Source: Ancylostoma caninum
Taxonomy: Eukaryota; Nematoda; Chromadorea; Rhabditida; Ancylostomatidae
DNA length: 64,000 bases
NCBI GenBank assembly: GCA_037903475.1
Contig: JBAJFG010000012.1
Location: forward strand, 434,001-498,000
Reading direction: 5' to 3'
Each line of letters opens with the position of its first letter. The stretch's first letter is position 1. Below are positions 57,660 to 64,000 of this stretch, one piece after another. The notes under the pieces were generated by a model. The model was not told the DNA's origin, ran no database searches, and saw only the letters and a program-made list of their open reading frames with translations. A program made the translations under genes and the position numbers.

Positions 57660-57965
57660 GTTTCTGATGAATGAAGCCATCTCAGGCTAATACCGCTGTG
57701 CTTCCGTCTTTGCATCATCTCGCGCTACGCTACGCTACTCCGGGGCAAATCCCGTTCCAACCGCCGGCCAATCCCCGACGAAACGTTTGAACGAGGACCA
57801 ATAGCGGGCAAACAGCGGGCGAAACCACGCAAGTTGCAGGCCAAACGCGCTGTCGGGCGAATCGAGGGCTAAACGCAGAGTCATTCGGGCTAAAGCACCA
57901 CCGTCGGGGTTCGGCCCGCTATGTGAAGAGGTCGGGTATCGGCCCGCTTTTCGCGGCCACTGACT
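57660..57965. repeat. GC-rich region with degenerate CGGGCNAA motifs
   Basis: Repeated variants of GCGGGCAAA, CGGGCGAA and CGGCCCGCT occur over 200 bp without a fixed period. No coding sense or recognised family. Confidence 0.4.
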
Positions 57966-58089
57966 ACCAGCAAATATTTCTAGAAAGGACCCGAACGACT
58001 ATATACACATTTCGGCTCAATAAGAAATTGGCTCAGACGGAATGATTGGTTGGTGATAATATGGAGTTGATAAAGGATGAAGGCAACAC

Positions 58090-58655
58090 CGGGATGGAAC
58101 AGATCAGCAGCATGAATGGCCTAGTGGATAAAGAAGCGGACTCTCAATCATTCATAAAGTTGGACAGATTGGTTCGAAACCATCAATGTTAGAAAAAGGC
58201 TAGCACCACGAAAACATGGATGGACCTTGCAATCAGCCGTCTTTTCGTATTTGTGATGAGAATTTGCGTATTTATGTTGTTTTCATGCTCCGATGAATCA
58301 CTGTGGATCAACAATGGCGTCGAACCCGGTGCTCTTTCGTGCTGCACGAGAGTGAGACCGTGCGGAAAAAGTGACCAAGCTGGCAGGGCTTGTCGGGACA
58401 AGCGTCCAATCGACGGGTGATTGTGGAGAATGCTGCCTTGTGCGCTGAATTAGAGCAGTAGCGCCTGATGGTTTGCGGGCTCATGGCGGCCTGAACGCGT
58501 TCAGTATTCGGGCGGATAGGAATGCAAGCCCAGCGTTCAGAGGCCCCACAGCGGCCTGATCGTGGCCTTCTCAGGTGAAAACACCCAAACGCTCGTTCCG
58601 ACCCTCGGTCCCCCCCCCCCGCTCGTTCGGAACGGGATTTGCCTCCAAAATTGTC
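58090..58655 (+). mobile_element. tRNA-derived SINE, copy 1
   Basis: The head has an A-box-like TGGCCTAGTGGATAAAG (58117-58133) and a B-box GGTTCGAAACC (58171-58181), spaced like a type II tRNA (Ser/Leu). The body contains ACATGGATGGACCTTGCA and ends in a C11 tract followed by CGCTCGTTCGGAACGG. The same body occurs reversed at 60630-61120. tRNA-like folding is degenerate, so this is a retroposon rather than a tRNA gene. Confidence 0.7.
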
Positions 58656-58752
58656 TGAGTACGGATGCGTGATAAAGTGATATGGCCGCAAAGGAACAAC
58701 ACTGAATCAGGATGACCATTGCTATACCTATGACTGTGATAGCTACACATAC

Positions 58753-59113
58753 CTGCAGCTGACGTAATACAAGATCACGATCACCCCGAGGAAACAGCAC
58801 TGGTAAGAAAACTGCCTAAAATGCTTCATCTATCATACCGCTGGCCAACGTCAAATGTATTTCTTTCTTCGATGCCTTGTATGAATGTTAATCATTTTGG
58901 AAGAGTAAGAATTTACCTTTGTACCGAAGGGTCTAAGCCAAGCGTGTTTATGGGATAAATGAAGAAGAGAGTGGATATAGTCCTTAGGATATCGCGATGT
59001 TGTGGAGTCTGCTGTTTCCGTGGAGACATTCGGTAGCGTAACAACTGATGACATCTCGAAAGACCATGTGAAGTTGAGGTTCGATATTGTAGAGTTATCT
59101 TCATCATCATCAA
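58753..59113 (-). CDS. Putative membrane-protein gene fragment, two exons
   Basis: Minus-strand exon 59113-58917 (65 codons, from DDDEDNSTISNLNFTW to AWLRPFGTK) joins in phase 0 to 58799-58753, which encodes CCFLGVIVILYYVSC, a short hydrophobic segment, and ends in phase 2 before GTATGT. The first exon has N-glycosylation sequons (NST, NFT, NVS) and a Ser/Thr-rich stretch, consistent with an extracellular or luminal side. Splice signals are good (TTTTAG, GTAAAT, CCAG, GTATGT). Neighbouring exons on either side were not found. Family unknown. Confidence 0.4.
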
Positions 59114-59151
59114 CTAAAACAAGTTAATTCCCTGAAGGGTTTGTCTTGCAG

Positions 59152-60620
59152 TTGGATTCTCCGTTCCCGCACAAACCTATCTCATTTTCGTTTGATATAT
59201 TAACTGTAGTACCATTCCTGAGAGGTAAAGGCAAACACATGAGAGAAACAGATCTGAACAGTTACAACATGTTGAGTAGAAATCTGATCAATTTCTTGGA
59301 TGATGAGGAAAAAATCACTGACACGAGTACGGCTAGCTTAACAAAAGGTCGATCGGATGCCACATGCATCAAGACATGAAGAAATGTTGCATGCGAATGA
59401 ACTTCACCAAGAATGTCTTTGAATCATTATCTTGAACATCAGCAATTCCCTGAGGCACTCGTGAGTCCCGGCATCAACATAAAACGATTTGGCCTCGCCC
59501 TTCACGGCAGAGCAGGCGATGTGCTAGTGCTAGGGCGTTGTGCTAGTCCGGACGTGCTGCATTCCACCACTCGTATACCAAATTCCACTGTCAGACATGC
59601 TCTGTTTCAGCCCTCCCCCGTGCGTATCAGTTTCTATTCACTCAGTCTTGGGTTTCACTCCCAGCACGAAAAGTCTCCACATTCCCATTTGTTAAACAAG
59701 TTGCTGATATTGTAAAGAGTGTATTTAAACGAAGCTCCCACTGTAATTTTGCTCACACATATGTTGCTACCGAGCCAGAGCGCTCTGACTCGGACCCGTG
59801 TGCCACGTTACCTCTGGGCTAGGTAAACTCTGAAAAAAAAAACTACCCCGAGCCAGAGCGCCGCTTCGCGTAGCTCCTAAACGGTTTGGAGGTTAACTCT
59901 TATTATGTTCAATATAAAGAGCTTCTACATGGTCCTTTGTATGAGTAGCAACACAGGTCCTCACGTGATCAAGTCGTTTTCATTTGGGATAGCGCTGAAA
60001 GTCGAAATTGTTATGGTCCGGGCACAATTAGCTTTTGACAGGAATAAATTGCGTAAACGTTCTATCCCTATTTTGTAAGCACAATATTAAGCGCATGGAG
60101 TGCACCATTTGTTCCCCTGACCATTAATTTCTAATTGCTATTACTACTTAATGCTTTAGAAGGAGTGCAGCGAAAATTTCGTTCAACTCTGCTGTATTTG
60201 GATGATTCACGGCTCTGATTGCGAAATCACACTCGCTTCATCAGAGGTTCCCCCATTCTACTTTAAAGATCCAATATATTCCGTTTTCGTCGCAAATTAG
60301 ATGTCCTAATTGAAGATTTCCATGTTGTACATATACATATACCATGGGCGTGTCATTGGGCGTGTCAATTTTCGCAGTTGAGCCCGTGGCGGCGGGCAAA
60401 GGAGGTGGGGCGAGGCGAGTGGATCAATGACAGCGTGACCTGTCATCCCTCGCGCGGCGATGGGGAGGTCTGCGCTTTATATAGAGTAAGATACATATTC
60501 CTAGGTTAAGCATTATGGTGAAATCGTATACAGTGATCAATTTCGTGAAGTGCAAAAAAAGGCGGTTTTCACTCCAACCAGGTTAGCTTGTTTGCAAAAA
60601 ACGGCCGTATTGACCGAGTC
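59152..60620. other. Spacer with weak plus-strand ORFs
   Basis: After TTGTCTTGCAG, 59152-59379 is open on the plus strand (LDSPFPHKPISFSF... to a stop), which would suit a last exon, but no upstream partner is seen. 59770-59865 has a CGAGCCAGAGCG repeat and its hairpin. Nothing else supported. Confidence 0.3.
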
Positions 60621-60629
60621 AGAATGGAA

Positions 60630-61120
60630 GGACTCAGACAATTTGGGGGGGAGGGGGGGGGGGGGCAAATGCCGTTCCGAATGAGCGGGGACGAGAGTCG
60701 AAACGAGCTTGGGGGTATTTTTGCCCGAAAAGTAACCTCGTTCAGGCCGCTGTATGGCTAATGAAAGCGGGGCTTGCATCCTTATCCGCTCGAGAACCTC
60801 CCGCGTTCAGTTCGCCGAGGCCGCAAACCAATGAATTCTGAGCCCTATCAGCCATTGTGGACCCAAAGTGGTCAGCGGAGTATAAAGGCAACAAAAATAT
60901 GCAGAATTCCTCTTCTCATCAGAAACACGAAATTACAGCTTTCTGCAAGATCCATCCATGTTTCTCCAATGCTAACTTTCTTCTATCTTCTAGCGGATTC
61001 AAATCAAGTTGATTTTTTTATCAATGGTCGAGAGTCTGCTGCCTTATCCGCTCGGCCATCCCTGATCTCTTTCATCGCGCTAGTGTCTTCATCCTTTATC
61101 ACTTCTCTAGTATGGCTGCC
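60630..61120 (-). mobile_element. tRNA-derived SINE, copy 2 (reverse orientation)
   Basis: Read on the minus strand, the head shows GGCCGAGCGGATAAGG (61057-61042) and GATTTGAATCC (61005-60995), better preserved than in copy 1. The body includes ACATGGATGGATCTTGCA and ends in a long G/C homopolymer zone (60644-60665 on the plus strand). Order of blocks matches copy 1 throughout. Confidence 0.7.
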
Positions 61121-61149
61121 GCTATACTCCTCGAGGAGTCTAGCACCTA

Positions 61150-61640
61150 GCATCGCCAAAAGTTGGCGACTTTATTTTTGATACGTATCGATTGTGGGCG
61201 GGTCGCGATGAAAACCCTAGCGATTATCGTCGGCAATGATACATCGCCAGATAGGTGCCATACTCCTCACGACGCTACATTGCCAAAGATTGGCGATCGC
61301 CCGTCGCTAAAGATTGGCGATCGGGGTAAAATGGAGTTGGGGGGGGGGCATTTGGTATAAGTCGATAATATAACCTGTTCTACACGTTCTGACTTGTTTG
61401 CATTTCAGGTAACTACTGTACATTAAGAGAGCTAACAAGTCAGAGCGTTCTGGACGTGTCAGCTAACAAGTCTGAACGTGCAGGACAGGTCATATTATCG
61501 ACTTATACCAAGTACCCCCCCCCCTCCAATTCCATTTTCCCCGGCGATCGCCAGTCGCCAGAGTTTGGCGATCGCCAGTCGTCGAAAAGCATCGGCGATG
61601 GCGACTGGACAACGTTGGCGACGGAGCGCACAAGTCTTCA
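61150..61640. repeat. Foldback with GCGATCGCC arms
   Basis: TTGGTATAAGTCGATAATAT at about 61351 is repeated inverted near 61487-61512, with flanking G9 and C10 runs. The outer arms both contain TTGGCGATCGCC-type motifs and AAAATGGA/TCCATTTT. No ORF of interest. Confidence 0.6.
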
Positions 61641-62069
61641 ATTTTCAGAAACATTCTTGCTCCTATTTCTTCTCCATTGACACGATGTAACAAGCCTTCC
61701 TCCGTTACTCGTCCATTTGATTGGTCTTCCGAATTATCATCAGTGGTAGGTGCCTGTTAAAATTAAAACATGATAACAAGCTATTTGGTATTAACATATC
61801 TGTGCAGAGCCGCTTTATGGTGCTCTGTACATGAACCCCTTCTGAAGCAAACTTTGCTGGCAAAAATTTCTCTGGGCAAAGCGCTTCGCACAGGGAAATT
61901 TTTTGCAGTAGTTGAGAGTTATGTTGCAGTTAAGAGTCTCTGAGTTCTTGTTGTAGTGAAGAAATCTCTAAGTATAGATCCTACGACTCTTTCCAACTAG
62001 AACTAGAACTTTGAACAAAGTATTGGGACGTGCAAACACATCCACTATCCTGTTCGTGTTCCATTTCAG

Positions 62070-62136
62070 GTGCAATATGTTCATATAAATCTTCAAACTC
62101 ATGAAGATATAGCCTTCTATATCCATGTATTGAAAG
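62070..62136 (+). CDS. Orphan internal exon candidate
   Basis: Bounded by a strong worm-type acceptor (TTCCATTTCAG) and donor (AAAG|GTAAGG). It is open in the frame VQYVHINLQTHEDIAFYIHV. No adjoining exon is identified, so it may belong to a gene with long repeat-filled introns or be chance. Confidence 0.22.
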
Positions 62137-62259
62137 GTAAGGGTAGGAAAGATGGTAAGGTGGTAGGAAGGAACGTTAATATTTCAAGACATCAAATAAA
62201 CAATGGGAGCTATCAGCATATATGGCACTGTCAACTCATTTGTCCTAGTAAAAATGCAA

Positions 62260-62456
62260 GGTACTCAAAACCCTAAAAACAAGTTGTCGGCCCAGCTTTG
62301 CCCAAAAACAACTTGCAAATAAGCTTTTTGCGAAAAAAAATTGTTGACATGCTTTTGGCTGAACCTGTCGACGATGGAGGGTCATGTTCCCATACCCGCG
62401 TAACATACGATGCAACCATTAAGGACACCAGGGCAATGTTTGCTATGGTACAGTTC
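62260..62456. mobile_element. Foldback element with ACTACTCAG-type end, copy 2 (truncated)
   Basis: GTACTCAAAACCCTAAAAAC and GGCCCAGCTTTGCCCAAAAA match the inverted right end of the element at 30110-30618. CCCATACCCGCGTAACATAC and GACACCAGGGCAATG then match its interior at 30288-30340. About 100 bp between them is deleted. Confidence 0.65.
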
Positions 62457-62899
62457 TAGGAAAGCGTTTGCTTCCTGTGAAGGACGATTGTGCAAGCCTC
62501 CATATGCACAGGTCCTATGATAACACACACAGATTTCGCAAGTTCTTACCCAGGTAAGCGACCTGGTCCACGTGATAGGGCGGTCAGAGGTGATGTGGGT
62601 TAGACAAATGGGTTTAGCTAATTCGGACGTTTTCTCAAAAATGCCGACTCATGGACACTTTGAATTAAAAGCGTGGCCCGATCCGAGGAAATGCGGATAT
62701 TTCGCAACGGCTATTGGTCGTGTGACCGTCGGTCACTAGTTGTAAGCAGGGTAGCGTGGAAGCGCTCAGTCTGAGATCGAATTGCAAAGTGGGCGTGGCC
62801 TATTCGAAGTGGCGTGGGCGGGGCAAGGTCCGATTTCTATTACGACCACCCTTCAAATTGATGGTGAGAAGCTGAAATTTTGAGGATTTGTTTCCAGTA

Positions 62900-63250
62900 A
62901 AGGATTACGTAAGTGTACAAAGTTTCATCCGAATCTGATCATTAGCGGCCGAGTTATGGGCGACTATATCTGCAGCACTAACAAGTGGTGCTAGTGGGCT
63001 GAGGTTTTGGGCATAGGATTGGGGAAGGGGAACATGTATGTGTACAAATTTTCGTTCGAATCGGTTAACAGTGAGCCGAGATATAAGCGATTCAGTACGG
63101 GAGTGCTGCCAGGTACTGCAGAAGACGACGAGATGGCGCGTCGGGACCTGCACCATCGGATTCGGCGTGGTCGATTTCGCACCGGGCGAGGACGGCGTGG
63201 CGAAATATGCGCGCGTTCGCGTGAAAACGCGAATTTTCTTCTGAATAAGA
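62900..63250 (+). repeat. Two diverged tandem copies of a ~135-bp sequence
   Basis: GTGTACAAAGTTTCATCCGA at 62912 is echoed by GTGTACAAATTTTCGTTCGA at 63040. Each is followed by ATCNG(A/T)T..AGNGNCCGAG and a Y(A/C)T(T/A)AGCGA-type block. The overlapping basic ORF (63007-63297) is not a recognised protein. Confidence 0.4.
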
Positions 63251-63583
63251 ACTTTTTTAAAAACAACGGCCCCGCCCCCGTTCCCTCTCCCAGATAGGTG
63301 AGGGAAAACGCGTTTTTGCAGTGCTATTTAAAAGCGATTCTAACGGCTTTGTCCGTTCCCTCTCCTGCGTAAGAGGGATTCCGCCCTCCTAACGAATTTT
63401 TTTCTGAAGCGTTTTAATGGGTGAAAACATGCCCAGGGGGGTTCTCAAATATGCTGAACACGATTCTGACAACTATTTTGCAGGTTAGTATCGATTTATT
63501 GATGTTATCGACCCGTTTTGCCCTTCGCGTGAGCTGTGGCGTGTGTTGTGCGGCCGCGTACCGGATTGTGAAATTCGGTGAAA

Positions 63584-63666
63584 ATGGTCAATTTCCATAC
63601 TGTTTTCGATTCGTTGACGACGTTCGTGGACATTTGGAGGAAAGTGGCGTTGGAGAAGCTGCTAAG
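63584..63666 (+). CDS. Candidate first exon of a gene leaving the window
   Basis: ATG in a good context (GTGAAAATGG) opens MVNFHTVFDSLTTFVDIWRK and runs 27 codons to a consensus donor (AAG|GTGAGT). A second frame through the same stretch is also open, so the reading frame is uncertain. Telomere-like repeats follow within the putative intron. Family unknown. Confidence 0.25.
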
Positions 63667-63708
63667 GTGAGTTTTCTTGTGGCTTTAATGGCTTTAACGG
63701 GACTTTTA

Positions 63709-63785
63709 GCCTAAGCCTAAGCCTAAACGCAAGCCTGAGGCTTAGCCTAAGCCTAAAAGTTTGTCTTAGCTTAAGCCTAAGTCTT
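63709..63785. repeat. Interstitial telomere-like (TTAGGC)n block
   Basis: Runs of GCCTAA, the complement of the nematode telomere repeat TTAGGC, occur in three near-perfect units at 63712-63730. Further degenerate units follow to about 63785 (GCTTAGCCTAAGCC, CTTAGCTTAAGCC). One or two units read in the opposite direction. Confidence 0.7.
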
Positions 63786-64000
63786 GTTTATGTTTTCTTT
63801 TGAATAATGATCGTTTCTAGTCGTGTTTTGTTCCAGTTATTGTTATTAGTTGGTGTTTTATTGTGTTTTTCATCGTTTCATTTCAGTTTCGTTCGGTCTG
63901 CGGCAATTTCGTGGTGTTTCGCGGTTTTCGTCGTTCGTAGGTGCTTTTCTTTTCCTAAAATAACATGTACTTGATTTTAGTTTTCTTTCTGTAACGCTCA

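Noticed and set aside
58117..58181. tRNA-Ser or tRNA-Leu gene
   Set aside because: The A and B boxes are present, but the acceptor stem does not pair and the sequence continues into a shared repeat body; a SINE explains it better.

Overview
The window is nuclear DNA from a nematode, most likely a strongylid such as a hookworm. The reasons are multi-exon genes with short introns (about 50-60 bp where not invaded) and TTTCAG-type acceptors, proteins that read as animal families only after splicing, a degenerate block of the nematode telomere motif TTAGGC near the right edge, and a very heavy load of foldback, Tc1/mariner, Helitron, hAT-like, SINE, RTE and gypsy debris. There is no operon-like bacterial organisation and no CRISPR array. 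Species assignment is inference.

Three genes can be spliced end to end with consistent phases. (1) Minus strand 9807-1837: a 222-residue TMEM70-family protein of the mitochondrial inner membrane, in six exons. Its introns are filled with repeats, including a 3.6-kb element made mostly of a GC-rich minisatellite. (2) Minus strand 21502-11022: a 604-residue RING-finger, coiled-coil, TRIM-like protein in 13 exons. Its first intron carries a palindromic mariner remnant with a nested MITE. (3) Plus strand 32412-36922: a 330-residue GSK3-like protein kinase in 11 exons. It keeps the catalytic Lys, Glu, Asp and DFG but has lost all three basic residues that form the primed-substrate pocket of GSK3. 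Its tenth intron holds a 1.36-kb nested foldback element.

Weaker gene evidence (consecutive exons with matching phases, family unknown) lies on the minus strand at 31412-30973, 46559-46061, 50516-50155 and 59113-58753, and as single plus-strand exons at 62070 and 63584.

The rest is accessory DNA. Two related minisatellite elements (5485-9066 and 26166-29532) share head and tail. 37154-38074 has the hallmarks of a non-autonomous Helitron. 44468-45670 is a 5'-truncated RTE-like retrotransposon with a 22-bp target duplication and a hAT-like MITE nested inside it. 51720-52643 is a decayed gypsy pol fragment. 55838-57131 is a DNA transposon with subterminal TCGCGACAT repeats, inserted in an older repeat. 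58.1 kb and 60.6-61.1 kb hold two tRNA-derived SINE copies in opposite orientation. Exon coordinates were read by eye from splice signals and phase; no alignment or transcript data were available.
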